A stretch of DNA of 64,000 nucleotides from Alphaproteobacteria bacterium. Its GTDB lineage: Bacteria > Pseudomonadota > Alphaproteobacteria > Rhodospirillales > Casp-alpha2. Shown here one piece after another: positions 52,696 to 63,239 of the stretch. The first letter of the stretch is position 1, and the number at the start of each line of letters is the position of its first letter. The notes below the pieces were generated by a model. It was given only the letters and a program-made list of their open reading frames with translations. It did no database searches and was not told the DNA's origin. The translations under genes and the position numbers were made by a program. The DNA lies in assembly GCA_014382345.1 (NCBI GenBank), contig JACNJX010000106.1:89275-153274 (forward strand), read 5' to 3'.

Positions 52696-53385
52696 ATGGA
52701 CATGAAACAGACACAAGCCTCCCAAGACCGGTTGAAACAGGCCGAATGCTGGGTCTTCGACCTCGATAACACGCTGTATCCGGCGTCGTGCGATCTGTTT
52801 GCACAGGTTGACCGGAAAATGACGGCTTATATCGCGGATTACCTGGACGTAGGGTTCGAGCAGGCCGGTGAAATCCGCAAGACCTATTACCACGACCACG
52901 GCACCACGATGTCGGGCATGATGACCCTGCATGACATGGACCCGGCGGAATTTCTCGATGTCGTCCACGACATTGACCTCGGCGTGGTCGACCCGGACCC
53001 GGAACTGGACCAGGCGTTGTCGCGGCTGCCGGGCCGCAAGATCATTTTCACCAACGGGCCTACGGACCACGCCCGGCGGGTTCTTGGCCGGCTTTCCATC
53101 GACCACCATTTCGAGGGCATCTTCGATATCATCGGCGCCGATTACATCCCGAAACCGAAACCGGGCCCCTACGACGTGCTGGTCGAACGCTATCAACTGG
53201 AACCCACACAAACGGTCATGGTCGAAGACCTGGTCCGTAACCTGAAACCGGCGGCAGCTCTCGGCATGACCACGGTGTGGGTGCGATCTGAGAGCGCGTT
53301 GAACACCGAAGAACCTGAAGACGATAGCGTGCATCACATCGTCGACGATTTACCCCGCTGGCTGAGTGCCCTGACCGCCGGTTGA
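52696..53385 (+). CDS. HAD-family pyrimidine 5'-nucleotidase-like phosphatase
   Basis: A 229-residue haloacid-dehalogenase phosphatase. Nucleophile and acid aspartates lie in VFDLDNTLYP, motif II in IIFTNGPTDHA, motif III Lys in PKPKPGPY and motif IV in VMVEDLVRNL. The LDNTLYP form is typical of the yeast SDT1/PHM8-like nucleotidase group. The start may be the ATG at 52696 or two codons later. It lies upstream of dapD on the same strand; no obvious functional tie. Confidence 0.85.
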   Translation: MDMKQTQASQDRLKQAECWVFDLDNTLYPASCDLFAQVDRKMTAYIADYLDVGFEQAGEIRKTYYHDHGTTMSGMMTLHDMDPAEFLDVVHDIDLGVVDPDPELDQALSRLPGRKIIFTNGPTDHARRVLGRLSIDHHFEGIFDIIGADYIPKPKPGPYDVLVERYQLEPTQTVMVEDLVRNLKPAAALGMTTVWVRSESALNTEEPEDDSVHHIVDDLPRWLSALTAG

Positions 53386-53481
53386 TCCGTAGGCCCGTAT
53401 TGACACCCCGTCCGGCGTGCCGCATTTTCTGTCGCCATTGACACAACCAGAGCCACGATCAGAAAAGAGACCGGAGCCCCC

Positions 53482-54321
53482 ATGACCAGCAGCCTGCAAA
53501 CGACCATCGATACCGCCTGGGAAGACCGCGACAGCATCACCACGACAACCACCGGCGCGGTCGCCGACGCCGTCAACGAAGCCCTGGACCTTCTGGATTC
53601 CGGCCAGGCCCGCGTCGCCGAGAAAACCGGCGACGGCTGGCAGGTCAACCAGTGGCTGAAAAAAGCCGTGCTGCTGTCGTTTCGCCTCAACGACATGGCG
53701 ACCATCGACGGCGGCCCCGGCGGCGCGCCCTGGTTCGACAAGGTTTCCTCCAAGTTCCAGGGCTGGGACGACGCCCGCTTCCGTGACGCCGGCTTCCGCG
53801 CCGTACCCAATTGCATCGTGCGTCGGTCCGCCTATATCGCGCCCGGCGTCGTGCTGATGCCCAGCTTCGTAAACCTGGGCGCCTACGTGGACAGCGGCAC
53901 CATGGTCGACACCTGGGTCACCGTGGGTTCCTGCGCCCAGATTGGCAAGAACTGTCACCTGTCGGGCGGCGTCGGCATCGGCGGCGTACTGGAGCCCCTG
54001 CAGGCCGACCCGGTCATTATCGAGGATAACTGCTTCATCGGCGCCCGGTCGGAAGTGGTGGAAGGGGTGATCGTCGAGGAAGGCTCGGTGCTGTCCATGG
54101 GCGTCTATATCAGCGACTCCACCAAGATCGTCGACCGCACCACCGGTGAAATTCATATGGGCCGGGTGCCCGCCTATTCGGTCGTCGTGCCCGGCACCAT
54201 GCCCGGCAAGCCCCTGCCCGACGGCACTCCCGGTCCGGGCCTGTATTGCGCCGTGATCGTCAAGCGGGTCGATGAAAAGACCCGTTCCAAGACTTCCATC
54301 AACGATTTGCTCCGGGACTGA
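53482..54321 (+). CDS. dapD: 2,3,4,5-tetrahydropyridine-2,6-dicarboxylate N-succinyltransferase
   Basis: A left-handed beta-helix acyltransferase of 279 residues for diaminopimelate and lysine synthesis. The hexapeptide-repeat region is visible from about 105 ([60 protein letters not shown]). It precedes dapE, the next pathway user, by 21 bases. Confidence 0.97.
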   Translation: MTSSLQTTIDTAWEDRDSITTTTTGAVADAVNEALDLLDSGQARVAEKTGDGWQVNQWLKKAVLLSFRLNDMATIDGGPGGAPWFDKVSSKFQGWDDARFRDAGFRAVPNCIVRRSAYIAPGVVLMPSFVNLGAYVDSGTMVDTWVTVGSCAQIGKNCHLSGGVGIGGVLEPLQADPVIIEDNCFIGARSEVVEGVIVEEGSVLSMGVYISDSTKIVDRTTGEIHMGRVPAYSVVVPGTMPGKPLPDGTPGPGLYCAVIVKRVDEKTRSKTSINDLLRD

Positions 54322-54342
54322 ACTGAACAAGGGATCAATCCC

Positions 54343-55503
54343 ATGGACCCAATTGAACTGAGCCAAGACCTGATCCGGTGTCCCAGCGTGACGCCGGAAG
54401 ACGCCGGTGCGCTGGATGTTTTGGCGGCCGCGCTGGAAGGCCTCGGCTTCACCTGTCACCGGCTGCCGTTTTCCACCGATGAGACGCCCGAGGTACAGAA
54501 CCTGTATGCCCGCATCGGCACGGACGGCCCCAATTTCTGTTTTGCCGGACACACCGACGTGGTCCCCGTGGGCGAGGCCGGGGATTGGACCGTTGATCCC
54601 TTCGCAGCCGAAATCAAGGACGGGCGTCTTTATGGCCGGGGCGCGTCCGACATGAAGCCCGCCATCGCCGCCTTTGTTGCCGCGGCCTCCGGATTCCTTG
54701 AGACACGGGGCGAAGCCCTTCCCGGTTCCATCAGCCTGCTGATTACCGGGGACGAGGAAGGCGACGCCGTCAACGGCACGCGGAAGGTACTGGATTGGTT
54801 GCAAGACCGGGGAGAAACCCTGGACGCCTGCCTGGTCGGCGAGCCGACCAACCCCGAAACGCTCGGCGAAATGATCAAGATCGGCCGCCGCGGATCCCTG
54901 TCGGCGACGATCACCGTCCGTGGCGCCAGCGGCCATGCCGCCTATCCGCACCTGGCCGACAACCCCATTCACCGACTGATGGCGATGCTGACGGCCATCC
55001 TGGATACGCCGCTGGACAACGGCACCGAGCATTTCCCGCCCTCCGTCCCGGTCGTCACCACCTTTGACGTGGCGAACCCGGTGACCAACGTCATCCCGTC
55101 GGAAGCCACGGCCAGGCTCAATATCCGGTTTAACGACCTGCACACCGGCGCAAGCCTGGAGGCCCTGCTGCGCCAACGCTTCGATGCCATATTTGAAACG
55201 AGGGGCGGCGCTTACGACATGGTTGTCCGGGTCTCCGGCGAGGCCTTCCTGACACCACCCGGCCGTTTAAGCGATGTCGTGGCTGCGGCCGTTCAAACCG
55301 TGACCGGTCAAACGCCGGACCTCAACACCACCGGCGGCACGTCGGATGCGCGCTTCATCAAGGATCATTGCCCGGTTTGTGAATTCGGCCTGACCAACGA
55401 AACCGCCCATAAGGCCGACGAAAATGCCCGCGTCGACGATATCCGCATGCTGGCGAACGTCTACGCCGCCGTTCTGGACGGCTTTTTCAGCGACACGGAT
55501 TAA
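54343..55503 (+). CDS. dapE: Succinyl-diaminopimelate desuccinylase
   Basis: A 386-residue zinc M20-family hydrolase. The first metal site is [11 protein letters not shown] with the catalytic Asp, then [15 protein letters not shown] and the general-base Glu in [12 protein letters not shown]. The dimerisation domain starts near [11 protein letters not shown], and the final metal His lies in [10 protein letters not shown] or nearby. It releases succinate to give LL-diaminopimelate. Confidence 0.95.
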   Translation: MDPIELSQDLIRCPSVTPEDAGALDVLAAALEGLGFTCHRLPFSTDETPEVQNLYARIGTDGPNFCFAGHTDVVPVGEAGDWTVDPFAAEIKDGRLYGRGASDMKPAIAAFVAAASGFLETRGEALPGSISLLITGDEEGDAVNGTRKVLDWLQDRGETLDACLVGEPTNPETLGEMIKIGRRGSLSATITVRGASGHAAYPHLADNPIHRLMAMLTAILDTPLDNGTEHFPPSVPVVTTFDVANPVTNVIPSEATARLNIRFNDLHTGASLEALLRQRFDAIFETRGGAYDMVVRVSGEAFLTPPGRLSDVVAAAVQTVTGQTPDLNTTGGTSDARFIKDHCPVCEFGLTNETAHKADENARVDDIRMLANVYAAVLDGFFSDTD

Positions 55504-55508
55504 ACCCC

Positions 55509-56084
55509 GTGCCTCCCGGTCCGTTCACCACGCGCGATGTCCTAACCGCGCTCTATGGCACCTACCGCCTGGCCCGCCTCGACGCGTCCGGCCTTGCGTT
55601 TTTTGATGTCACCCCTACAGGCTTCTGGCGTTCGTTTTTCGCCGCCGTCCTGATCGCGCCGTTCTTTTTTCTTCTGCTGTATTTTCGTTTCAGCGAAGAA
55701 ACCGGAGTATCGGCGTTCCGTTTTTTCGCCCTGGAAAGCATTGCCTTCATCATCGCCTGGGTCGCATTTCCACTGGTCATGGCGGGCATTGCGCGGGAAA
55801 TCAAACGCGAGCCCAACTACATCCGCTTCATCGTCGCCTACAACTGGGCGGCCGTGCTGCAAAACGCCGTTTTTATGCCGATCGAGATCCTGGCACTGAC
55901 AGGGGGATCGCTGGCGCCCGCAGCCGGCGTACTGGGGCTTTTGGCGATGACCGCCATTATTTTCTATGTCTGGTTTATCGCCCGCACCGCGCTGGAGGTG
56001 ACGGGCGCCATGGCGGCGGGGATCATCGGCGTGGACTTTCTCATCAGCATCTTGATCCACACCGTTTCACTTAAGGTGCTGTAG
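55509..56084 (+). CDS. Hypothetical polytopic membrane protein
   Basis: A 191-residue protein with five predicted helices. The central part ([57 protein letters not shown]) resembles YIP1-type membrane proteins in layout, but I cannot name the family. It starts at a GTG 5 bases after dapE and is probably co-transcribed. Confidence 0.72.
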   Translation: MPPGPFTTRDVLTALYGTYRLARLDASGLAFFDVTPTGFWRSFFAAVLIAPFFFLLLYFRFSEETGVSAFRFFALESIAFIIAWVAFPLVMAGIAREIKREPNYIRFIVAYNWAAVLQNAVFMPIEILALTGGSLAPAAGVLGLLAMTAIIFYVWFIARTALEVTGAMAAGIIGVDFLISILIHTVSLKVL

Positions 56085-56098
56085 TCTTTTTAAACGAT

Positions 56099-56440
56099 CT
56101 AGGGCAGGAACCAGGCGATTCCCAAAAGCCCCAGCAACACCGGCGAGGTCAGAAGACCGGCCACGCATAGCAACAGGCCGATAAAGGCCCACGCCATTTG
56201 TCCCATGAACAGGGCGATCAGGGAACAGATCAGCGCCAGGGGCACAAAAATATAGCCCTTGGTGAATATCCCCAAAATCCCGAACACGATGGCAGCCCCG
56301 CCGATGATGGGAATGCCTTTTGGTTGTTCGGCCGCATCCGGGGGCGGCTGAGGGGACGGATCGTGCTCTTCCGGGCCGGAATTCCCCGGTTCAGATGACT
56401 CCGAAGATTCGGAATTCAGGCTAAGTGACATTTTCTTCAT
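56099..56440 (-). CDS. Small hypothetical membrane protein
   Basis: A 113-residue protein. The first 45 residues are polar and Ser/Pro/Glu-rich. Three hydrophobic helices follow (IIGGAAIVFGILGIF, YIFVPLALICSLIALFMGQ, FIGLLLCVAGLL). The start is uncertain; the Met at 56440 gives MKKMSLSLNS. The family was not recognised. It converges on the membrane protein gene downstream of dapE. Confidence 0.6.
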   Translation of the reverse strand: MKKMSLSLNSESSESSEPGNSGPEEHDPSPQPPPDAAEQPKGIPIIGGAAIVFGILGIFTKGYIFVPLALICSLIALFMGQMAWAFIGLLLCVAGLLTSPVLLGLLGIAWFLP

Positions 56441-56497
56441 GATGGCTTCAACTATAAGTCCCCGGCACGCCGGAAACAACGAGCGGCGTTCATCGCG

Positions 56498-57235
56498 TCA
56501 ATAAACCACTTCGACCATGTACAGCCCTTCCGCCGGGGCCGTCGGTCCGCCGGCGGCGCGGTCCTTCTTTTCCAAAGCCCGGCGAACGTCCTCGGCCGTC
56601 CATTTGCCTTCGCCGACCAGTTTCAGGGTGCCGACGAAATTGCGCACCTGATGGTGCAGGAAGGATCGCGCGCGGGCGCGGACTTCGATCAAATCACCGG
56701 TTTGGGTCACGCTCAGTTCGTCCAGCGTCTTCAGCGCCGAGCCGGCCTGACAATAGGAGGCGCGAAAGGTGGTGAAGTCATGCTTGCCGATCAAAACTTG
56801 AGCGGCCTCGTGCATGGCGGCGACATCCAGCGGCACCGGCACCCACCAGCTTTGCCCCCGACCCAGCGCCAGAGGCGCACGGCGGTTGGTGATACGGTAC
56901 ACATAGGCGCGTCCCTTCGCCGACAGGCGGGCATCGAAGGCATCATCCACGGCAACCGCCGACAGGATCGTGATGGCGGCGGGCCTGAGATGAAAATTGA
57001 GCGCGTTGATGACGGTGTTGGCATCGGTGTCGCGCTCCAGATCGAAATGCGCCACCTGGCCCAGGGCGTGGACGCCGGAATCGGTGCGCCCGGCACCGTA
57101 GAGCGCCACGCGTTCGCCCGAAAATCCGGTAATCGCCTCTTCAATAGCCTGTTGTACGCTGAAACCGTTGTCCTGGCGCTGCCAGCCGACAAAGTCCGTA
57201 CCGTCGTATTCGATGATAATTTTGTATCGGGTCAT
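56498..57235 (-). CDS. truA: tRNA pseudouridine(38-40) synthase
   Basis: A 245-residue enzyme that isomerises uridines 38-40 in the tRNA anticodon arm. The catalytic Asp lies in the hallmark [17 protein letters not shown], and [19 protein letters not shown]-like [12 protein letters not shown] and [14 protein letters not shown] are present. It is normal in length. In many alphaproteobacteria truA follows fmt; here fmt is nearby but separated by another gene and a repeat array. Confidence 0.96.
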   Translation of the reverse strand: MTRYKIIIEYDGTDFVGWQRQDNGFSVQQAIEEAITGFSGERVALYGAGRTDSGVHALGQVAHFDLERDTDANTVINALNFHLRPAAITILSAVAVDDAFDARLSAKGRAYVYRITNRRAPLALGRGQSWWVPVPLDVAAMHEAAQVLIGKHDFTTFRASYCQAGSALKTLDELSVTQTGDLIEVRARARSFLHHQVRNFVGTLKLVGEGKWTAEDVRRALEKKDRAAGGPTAPAEGLYMVEVVY

Positions 57236-57490
57236 GGCTGTTTTTTTAGACCGCAGACAACCGCCAAGCGAGCCTTAAGTCCGTAAATCCGTAATAAACA
57301 GAAAGATCAATTTTTAACGCCCTGTAACAAAACGATATAAATTGGCACAAATGGACATGGACAGGGCATAATCCAGAAACGTATTGTAAGCATTATGGTT
57401 CACTATGGTTGCCGGGATATGCGTTGCCGGTTTTTTCCCGTGCCGGGAATGCGTTTTTTTGTCCTTTAACAAATCTGTGGAAATGACCTT

Positions 57491-58522
57491 TTGAGCGACT
57501 CGGGCATCAGCGATACAGACAGGGACTCTCTGCATATCCTGCCCATGGTGATTCTGCCTCTGGAAACGCCGTCGCTGAACCGTGCCCGGCTGATCAAGAA
57601 CGTGCGTCTGGAAAGCGTCATCGAACTGTTCACCGACAAGGATACCGGCTCGGGCCAGATCGGCATCGAAGACCTGCCCCAGGAATTCAACTGGAACATG
57701 TCCGACCCGCCCGCCGACATGGCTATCCTGCGAAAGGTCGGCGCGCTGCCAAGCTACGACGTCTATAGCCTGCGCATCTCGCTCCGGGATTTGGAAATCC
57801 CCGTAAACGATCACGACGCGCTACGCCTGTCGGACTCCATGAGCAAGGAACTGACGTCTTACATGACGGATTTCACCCGCCCCCTGATTCTGCAAATCTA
57901 CGGCGGCGACGATATGAAGATCGAAAGTTTCGAAGACGTCGTCAAGTTGTTCCGGGATCCGGACGTCGGCAAGGCGCTGGAGAAAATCCGCATTATGGCG
58001 GACAAGCTGAACATCAAGCCCGAGGAAATTCCCCGGTTCATGGAAGATTACGGCGACATTTTCCTGTCGTTGTCCTATTACCGCCGCTGCCTGGACGCCA
58101 TTGAGCCGACCATAACCGAGTTCCTGGAAGCCATGGACTCGCTGCGCGACAACTACCAGTTCAAGACCGACCAGAACCTGCGCAAGACCATGGAAGAAAT
58201 GGAATCCACCATCAACGGACTGATGGCGGCGATTACCGGGCGGTTCGAGAATTTCGAGCGCGGCACCAAACACATGTGGGATGAAATTTCCGCCGAACGT
58301 TTCCGCAAGGTCGAACAGTTGATCTCCAGCTACCACACCACCATCGGCGGGGTTTTATGTTCACTCAGCGTGAAGATGGACGCCTGGGCCAGGTTATTCC
58401 CCACCCCGTCCGCCGGCGGCCCCGGCAAACGCGCCGAGTTCATCATGTCGGAAATGAAACAGGGCATGGACAAGATTCAGCACATCGAAGATTCCGCGCC
58501 CATGCTGTCGGCACTGAACTAA
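57491..58522 (+). CDS. Unrecognised 343-residue hypothetical protein
   Basis: The protein is soluble-looking and helical. Residues 30-105 are beta-rich (PSLNRARLIKNVRLESVIEL), followed by a long helical region with IMADKLNIKPEEIPRFMEDY and DQNLRKTMEEMESTINGLM. It has no signal peptide or membrane segment, and no catalytic motif was recognised. The start is a TTG at 57491; the first ATG is at 57545, so the N-terminus is uncertain. A triple hairpin repeat begins at the base after its stop codon. Confidence 0.65.
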   Translation: MSDSGISDTDRDSLHILPMVILPLETPSLNRARLIKNVRLESVIELFTDKDTGSGQIGIEDLPQEFNWNMSDPPADMAILRKVGALPSYDVYSLRISLRDLEIPVNDHDALRLSDSMSKELTSYMTDFTRPLILQIYGGDDMKIESFEDVVKLFRDPDVGKALEKIRIMADKLNIKPEEIPRFMEDYGDIFLSLSYYRRCLDAIEPTITEFLEAMDSLRDNYQFKTDQNLRKTMEEMESTINGLMAAITGRFENFERGTKHMWDEISAERFRKVEQLISSYHTTIGGVLCSLSVKMDAWARLFPTPSAGGPGKRAEFIMSEMKQGMDKIQHIEDSAPMLSALN

Positions 58523-58672
58523 AGCAAATCCCGAGCGGATGGAAACATCCGCGACGACGCATTTGCGTAAAAAAAAGCAAATCCCGAGCGGATGGAAACA
58601 TCCGCGACGACGCATTTGCGTAAAAAAAAGCAAATCCCGAGCGGATGGAAACATCCGCGACGACGCATTTGC
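58523..58672. repeat. Triple tandem hairpin repeat (53-bp period), locus 3
   Basis: Three near-identical units start at 58523, 58576 and 58629. They share ends and stem with the copies at 9103 and 12055, but the loop is GAAA, a GNRA-type tetraloop, and the linker is GTAAAAAAA. The array starts at the base after the stop codon of the 343-residue protein and nearly fills the 161-base gap to the convergent fmt gene. Confidence 0.95.
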
Positions 58673-58683
58673 ATATAAAAAAA

Positions 58684-59616
58684 CTAAAGCAATTCCGTTC
58701 CCGCCGGGATTGGGAACCCCCGGACAAAGTCCGCTGCGTCCTGTGGCGTCTTTCCGGCGCGGCAGACCCGTTCCAGGCGCAACACCCCCTGCCCGCAGGC
58801 AACGGACAGCCTGTCGTCGACGGTCGCACCCACCATGACACCATCTTTCGCGGCGGCCTCGACATCCATCGCCTGGGCGGCCAGCACCTTGATGCGCTCG
58901 CCAGCGTATTCGAACCATACCCCCGGCCACGGGTTGAGCGCGCGCACCTGGCGTTCCAAATCCACCGCCGTACGGTTCCAGTCGAGCTTTCCTTCCCCGC
59001 GAGCCAGCTTTTCTGCGTAGGTGACGCCGTCTTCAGGCTGCGGCTCCGGGCTTAACGTGGCCGTCTCAATTCCCGACAAAGCCTCGACCATAAGCCGCGC
59101 GCCCATGGCGGATAGCGCATCGTGCAGGCTTTCTGCCGTGGTCTCGCCGGTGATCGGCATTTTTTCGCGCATTAACACAGCCCCGGTGTCCAGCCCTTCG
59201 TCCATTTGCATGATGCAGATGCCGCTCTCGGAATCCCCCGCCATAATCGCCCGCTGGATCGGCGCCGCCCCCCGCCAGCGCGGCAGCAGTGATGCATGCA
59301 CGTTCAGACACCCCAATCGGGGCGCGGCCAGTATAGCCGGGGGCAGGATTAGCCCATACGCGGCGACGACGCAGGCGTCCGCCTGCAACGCCTGAAAATC
59401 GGCCTGGGCGTCTTCGGTTTTCAATGTTTGCGGGGTGCGAACGGGGAGCCCCTGGCCGTCCGCGAAAGCATGCACCGGGCAGCGCCGTTCCTTTTGTCCG
59501 CGCCCGGCCGGACGCGGCGGCTGGCTATAGACGCAGGCAACGCCGTGCCCGGCCTGCAGCAGGGCGGCCAGAACAGGCACCGAAAAATCCGGGCTTCCCA
59601 TGAATACGAGACGCAA
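58684..59616 (-). CDS. fmt: Methionyl-tRNA formyltransferase
   Basis: Formylates initiator Met-tRNA using 10-formyl-tetrahydrofolate. About 310 residues. The N-terminal LVFMGSPDFSVPVL and the catalytic segment LNVHASLLPRWRGAAPIQRA (Asn, His) with Asp in MQMDEGLDTG are present; the usual HPSLLP reads HASLLP. It probably starts at a TTG at 59616 (MRLVFMGS); a second TTG at 59631 is possible. It follows def with a short gap, the common def-fmt pair. Confidence 0.95.
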   Translation of the reverse strand: MRLVFMGSPDFSVPVLAALLQAGHGVACVYSQPPRPAGRGQKERRCPVHAFADGQGLPVRTPQTLKTEDAQADFQALQADACVVAAYGLILPPAILAAPRLGCLNVHASLLPRWRGAAPIQRAIMAGDSESGICIMQMDEGLDTGAVLMREKMPITGETTAESLHDALSAMGARLMVEALSGIETATLSPEPQPEDGVTYAEKLARGEGKLDWNRTAVDLERQVRALNPWPGVWFEYAGERIKVLAAQAMDVEAAAKDGVMVGATVDDRLSVACGQGVLRLERVCRAGKTPQDAADFVRGFPIPAGTELL

Positions 59617-59650
59617 AGACCGGCCCCCCAAAAAACCTTATAAACCGCGC

Positions 59651-60172
59651 CTAAACCGGCGCTTCGGCTTGCTTCTTCGCCTTGCTCAGCTTGCGCAGGA
59701 TCATGCCGCGCTTCAAGGACGAAATATGATCGACGAACAGGACCCCGTCCAGATGATCCATTTCATGCTGGATGCAGGTCGCCAACATGCCGTCGGCTTC
59801 CAGTTCTCGGATTTCCCCGGTTTCATCCAGATAACGCACGCGAATGGACTCCGGACGCTCGACCTCGGCGTAATGTTCCGGCAGCGACAGGCAGCCTTCT
59901 TCATGCAGGCGCTCTTCGTCCGACGTCCACACCAGTTCCGGATTGGCCATGCAGAGCGGGTCGGGATCATCGTCCGTCCCGGAGACATCGACCACGATTA
60001 CGCGCCGGGGGTCGCCCACCTGGATAGAGGCCAGACCGATGCCCTGGGCCGAATGCATGGTTTCCAGCATATCATCCATCAGCTTGCGAACGTCGTCATC
60101 GACGCCATCCACGGGCTTGGCCTTGACCTTCAAGCGCGGGTCCGGGGCGACAATGATTTCGAGAATGGTCAT
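59651..60172 (-). CDS. def: Peptide deformylase
   Basis: A 173-residue metalloenzyme removing the formyl group from new proteins. Its three motifs are visible: GIGLASIQVG (usual GLAAxQ with one Ser change), EEGCLSLPE with the metal Cys, and QHEMDHLDG with the metal His pair and catalytic Glu. The start MTILEIIVAPDPRLK is set at 60172; the frame runs on upstream but with no family sequence. Confidence 0.96.
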   Translation of the reverse strand: MTILEIIVAPDPRLKVKAKPVDGVDDDVRKLMDDMLETMHSAQGIGLASIQVGDPRRVIVVDVSGTDDDPDPLCMANPELVWTSDEERLHEEGCLSLPEHYAEVERPESIRVRYLDETGEIRELEADGMLATCIQHEMDHLDGVLFVDHISSLKRGMILRKLSKAKKQAEAPV

Positions 60173-60259
60173 GATTTTGGGTTTTCCCATCCAAGGGACC
60201 GTCCCGTCAAGGACGGTTTGCGGCTGGCGGAGGCCGAAGCCAGAGGGTAATCTCCTTCT

Positions 60260-61321
60260 ATGGAGTGGATTCTTGCCATTGTAGCCCTGATCGCCGTCGC
60301 CGTTGGCGCTTTTCTGTTTGGCCGGCGGGGCAGCGGCGAACCCGCGGGCAAACTGGACCAAATACTGAATTTTCAGGCCGAACTTTCCGGCCGCGTGCAG
60401 CAATCGGAATCCAGCCTCAACGAGCGGCTGGAGGCGCTTTCGAAACGAGTTGGGGAAGGCCTGACCCAGCATACGGAAAAAACCGGCGTGCACCTCAAGG
60501 GCCTGCACGAGCGCCTCGCCGTCATTGATTCCGCGCAGAAAAGTATTTCCGACCTGGGAAAAGAGATGGTCGGGCTACAGGATATCCTGTCCAACAAGCA
60601 GTTGCGGGGCAATTTCGGGGAATTCCAGATGGAGTCCCTGATCAAGGACGCTTTGCCGCCCTCGGCCTATGAATTCCAATCCACCCTTTCCAATGGAACC
60701 CGGATCGATTGCCTAATCAGGCTGCCGTCGCCGCCCGGAATCATACCCATCGATTCCAAATTCCCCCTTGAGGCTTATCGCGCCATCCAGCGGGCAGAAA
60801 ACGAAACGGATAAAAAAAACGCAAATCGTGATTTCTCCAAGGACGTGAACACGCATGTCAAGCACATCGCCGAGCGATACATCATTGCGAACGAAACCGA
60901 TTGGGCGATCATGTTTCTGCCTTCCGAGGCCATTTTTGCGGAACTCAATTCGCATTTCCCAAACATCGTCGAGGACGCCCAACGCCGCCGTGTCGGATTT
61001 GCCTCGCCATCGACCCTGATGGCACTGGTCAACACTGTTGGATCGATTCTCAAAGATGGCCGGATGAAGGAACAGGCCGGACTAATCCAGAAACAGGTCG
61101 AATTGATGTTAAATGACGTTCGCCTGTTGGACGAACGGGTCGGCAAGCTAAAGACCCATTTCCGCCAGGCCGGCGAAGATATCGACGGCATCTCAACCTC
61201 AAGCAGCAAAATCGCCGACAGGGGGCAAAAAATCACAGACGTGCAGTTGGATGATGGCGATACGCCGGATGACCTGTTGGTGGACCGCCCGCACCTTAAG
61301 GAAGTCGAAGGCGGTTCCTAA
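60260..61321 (+). CDS. rmuC: RmuC-family DNA recombination protein
   Basis: A 353-residue protein with an N-terminal membrane helix ([18 protein letters not shown]), a coiled-coil region (about 35-105) and a nuclease-like domain (about 120-290; [51 protein letters not shown]). RmuC limits inversion and short-repeat rearrangements. It is divergent from def and its stop codon overlaps recR's by 3 bases (convergent). Confidence 0.93.
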   Translation: MEWILAIVALIAVAVGAFLFGRRGSGEPAGKLDQILNFQAELSGRVQQSESSLNERLEALSKRVGEGLTQHTEKTGVHLKGLHERLAVIDSAQKSISDLGKEMVGLQDILSNKQLRGNFGEFQMESLIKDALPPSAYEFQSTLSNGTRIDCLIRLPSPPGIIPIDSKFPLEAYRAIQRAENETDKKNANRDFSKDVNTHVKHIAERYIIANETDWAIMFLPSEAIFAELNSHFPNIVEDAQRRRVGFASPSTLMALVNTVGSILKDGRMKEQAGLIQKQVELMLNDVRLLDERVGKLKTHFRQAGEDIDGISTSSSKIADRGQKITDVQLDDGDTPDDLLVDRPHLKEVEGGS

Positions 61322-61911
61322 ACCGGCCTGCGGTCTTTCAAGGCCGCGCCCAGGGTGCCGTCGTCCAGGTAATCCAGTTCGCCGCCGACCGGCACTCCGT
61401 GCGCCAGTTCAGTGATCTCGACACCCATCCCGGCCAGTTTGTCGGACAGGTAGTGCGCCGTGGTCTGGCCGTCGACGGTGGCGCTGGTGGCCAGGATCAC
61501 CTCGCGGACACCGCTGGCGGCGACGCGCTCGATCAGGGCGGGAATGTTCAGGTCATCCGGCCCAACGCCGTCCAACGCCGACAAGACGCCCCCCAAAACG
61601 TGGTAACGGCCCTGGAACACCTTGGCGCGTTCCAGCGCCCACAGGTCGGCGACGTCCTCGACGACGCAGATCAGACCGGCGTCGCGTTTCACATTGCTAC
61701 ACAATTGGCACGGATCCGTGGAATCCAGGTTGCCGCATTGGCTGCACGTTTTGATATTTTCCAGGGCGACCCCCATCGCCTTGGTCAACGGTTGGGCCAG
61801 CGATTCGCGGCGCTTGATCAGGTGCAGCACGGCGCGGCGCGCCGAGCGTGGCCCCAGCCCAGGCAGTTTGGCCAAAAGGGCGATCAGATTTTCGATATCG
61901 GGCGAAACCAT
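61318..61911 (-). CDS. recR: Recombination mediator protein RecR
   Basis: A 197-residue protein that loads RecA with RecF/RecO. The N-terminal helix-hairpin-helix ([20 protein letters not shown]), a zinc finger ([16 protein letters not shown]) and a Toprim domain ([12 protein letters not shown] ... [13 protein letters not shown]) are all present. It follows ybaB by 17 bases. Confidence 0.97.
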   Translation of the reverse strand: MVSPDIENLIALLAKLPGLGPRSARRAVLHLIKRRESLAQPLTKAMGVALENIKTCSQCGNLDSTDPCQLCSNVKRDAGLICVVEDVADLWALERAKVFQGRYHVLGGVLSALDGVGPDDLNIPALIERVAASGVREVILATSATVDGQTTAHYLSDKLAGMGVEITELAHGVPVGGELDYLDDGTLGAALKDRRPV

Positions 61912-61928
61912 GGGCCGCCGGGAACCGT

Positions 61929-62252
61929 TTAAAACGGAAGCTTCATGCCCGGCGGCAGCGACAGTCCGCCGGTCAGGTCGGACATCCTGTCCTGCATTTC
62001 AGTTTCGATCTTGCCCTTGGCATCGTTGAAGGCGGCCAGGATCATATCCTCCAGGACTTCCGCGTCATCGGGCGTGACCAGGGAGGGGTCAATCTTGAGT
62101 TTGCGGGCTTCGCCCTTGCCGTTGAGCGTCACCTGCACCATGCCGCCGGCGGATGATCCGGTGATTTCCATGTCCGCCAGTTCTTCCTGCATGCCGGCCA
62201 TCTTGGACTGGATTTCCTGGGCCTGTTTCAACATCTGTCCGAGGTTTTTCAT
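61929..62252 (-). CDS. ybaB: YbaB/EbfC nucleoid-associated protein
   Basis: A 107-residue DNA-binding protein, helical at the N-terminus ([19 protein letters not shown]) with the central [19 protein letters not shown] pattern. It binds DNA and forms the usual ybaB-recR pair. In many bacteria dnaX lies just before; here an exonuclease gene is divergent instead. Confidence 0.95.
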   Translation of the reverse strand: MKNLGQMLKQAQEIQSKMAGMQEELADMEITGSSAGGMVQVTLNGKGEARKLKIDPSLVTPDDAEVLEDMILAAFNDAKGKIETEMQDRMSDLTGGLSLPPGMKLPF

Positions 62253-62329
62253 CTGTCAGGTTCTCTTTCGCAAAGGGGCCACAAACACGGTGGGCCGAAA
62301 ACATTGAACAGTGTATAACATCCGAAGCC

Positions 62330-63160
62330 ATGCAGCATCAAAACCTCTTCGTCTTCGACATCGAAACCGTGCCCGACACCGATGCCGTGCCCAACCTGAC
62401 CGGGTTCGATGACCCCGGCGTGGCGGAACGGCGCGAAGAGCTGGAACGCTATCACCTGGAAAAAACCGGCGGCAAGAACGCCTTCCCGCGCCAGCCCTTT
62501 CACAAGGTCGTGGCGATCAGTTTCCTGGAGGCCGAAATCGACCGTTCCGGCGACAATGAGGCGTACCTGTTGCGCGAACTGCGCTCCGGCGGCGAAGCCG
62601 GGTTCAATGAAAAACAATTGCTGCAGGGCTTTTTCGGCTATTTCGAACGCCTGAAACCGCGCCTGGTCAGTTTCAACGGACGCGGCTTCGACCTGCCGGT
62701 GCTGAAATACCGGGCCATGGTGCACGGCATTTCGGCACCCTGGCTGTACGGTGCCGGTGATAAATGGAACAGCTACACCCAGCGCTATTCCACCGACTGG
62801 CACTGCGACCTGCTGGAGGTTTTGTCCGACCATGGCGCGTCCGCCCGCGTCAGCCTGAATGAGGTCTGCTCCGTCATGGGCTTCCCGGGGAAATTCGGGG
62901 TGTCCGGCGCAGACGTGGCCGGAATGGTCGACGACGGCAAAATCGACGACATCCGCCATTACTGCGAGACCGACGTTCTCAATACCTATCTGGTCTACCT
63001 GCGCTGGATGCTGCACAAGGGCACGCTGCTTGAGGACGGCTACAATGCCGCCATCGCCGATATCGTCGCCCTGATCCAGGCCGAAAGCGAAGACAGGCCC
63101 TACCTGAAGGACTTCCTGGACGCCTGGGGCCAGGCATCGGGCAACAACTTCACCCTCTAG
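62330..63160 (+). CDS. Predicted 3'-5' exonuclease related to PolB exonuclease domain
   Basis: A 276-residue DEDD-type nuclease. Metal-binding motif I is FVFDIETVPD, motif II lies in LVSFNGRGFDLPVL and motif III in HYCETDVLNTYLVYL. It resembles the stand-alone PF10108-type family. It starts 77 bases from divergent ybaB, and its biological role (DNA or RNA) is unknown. Confidence 0.88.
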   Translation: MQHQNLFVFDIETVPDTDAVPNLTGFDDPGVAERREELERYHLEKTGGKNAFPRQPFHKVVAISFLEAEIDRSGDNEAYLLRELRSGGEAGFNEKQLLQGFFGYFERLKPRLVSFNGRGFDLPVLKYRAMVHGISAPWLYGAGDKWNSYTQRYSTDWHCDLLEVLSDHGASARVSLNEVCSVMGFPGKFGVSGADVAGMVDDGKIDDIRHYCETDVLNTYLVYLRWMLHKGTLLEDGYNAAIADIVALIQAESEDRPYLKDFLDAWGQASGNNFTL

Positions 63161-63239
63161 TCTCCCTTCCTCCCTTCTCCGTGCAAGCAACCCCGCCGGC
63201 CTAGCCGACAAACACATTAACGCCCGGATTCCGCACGGC

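Noticed and set aside
58523..58672. CRISPR-like regular repeat
   Set aside because: The units are joined by near-identical A-rich linkers, not unique spacers, and no cas gene is present.
58394..58930. Similar minus-strand frames over the second array
   Set aside because: Same artefact; they overlap the 343-residue gene and the fmt gene out of frame.
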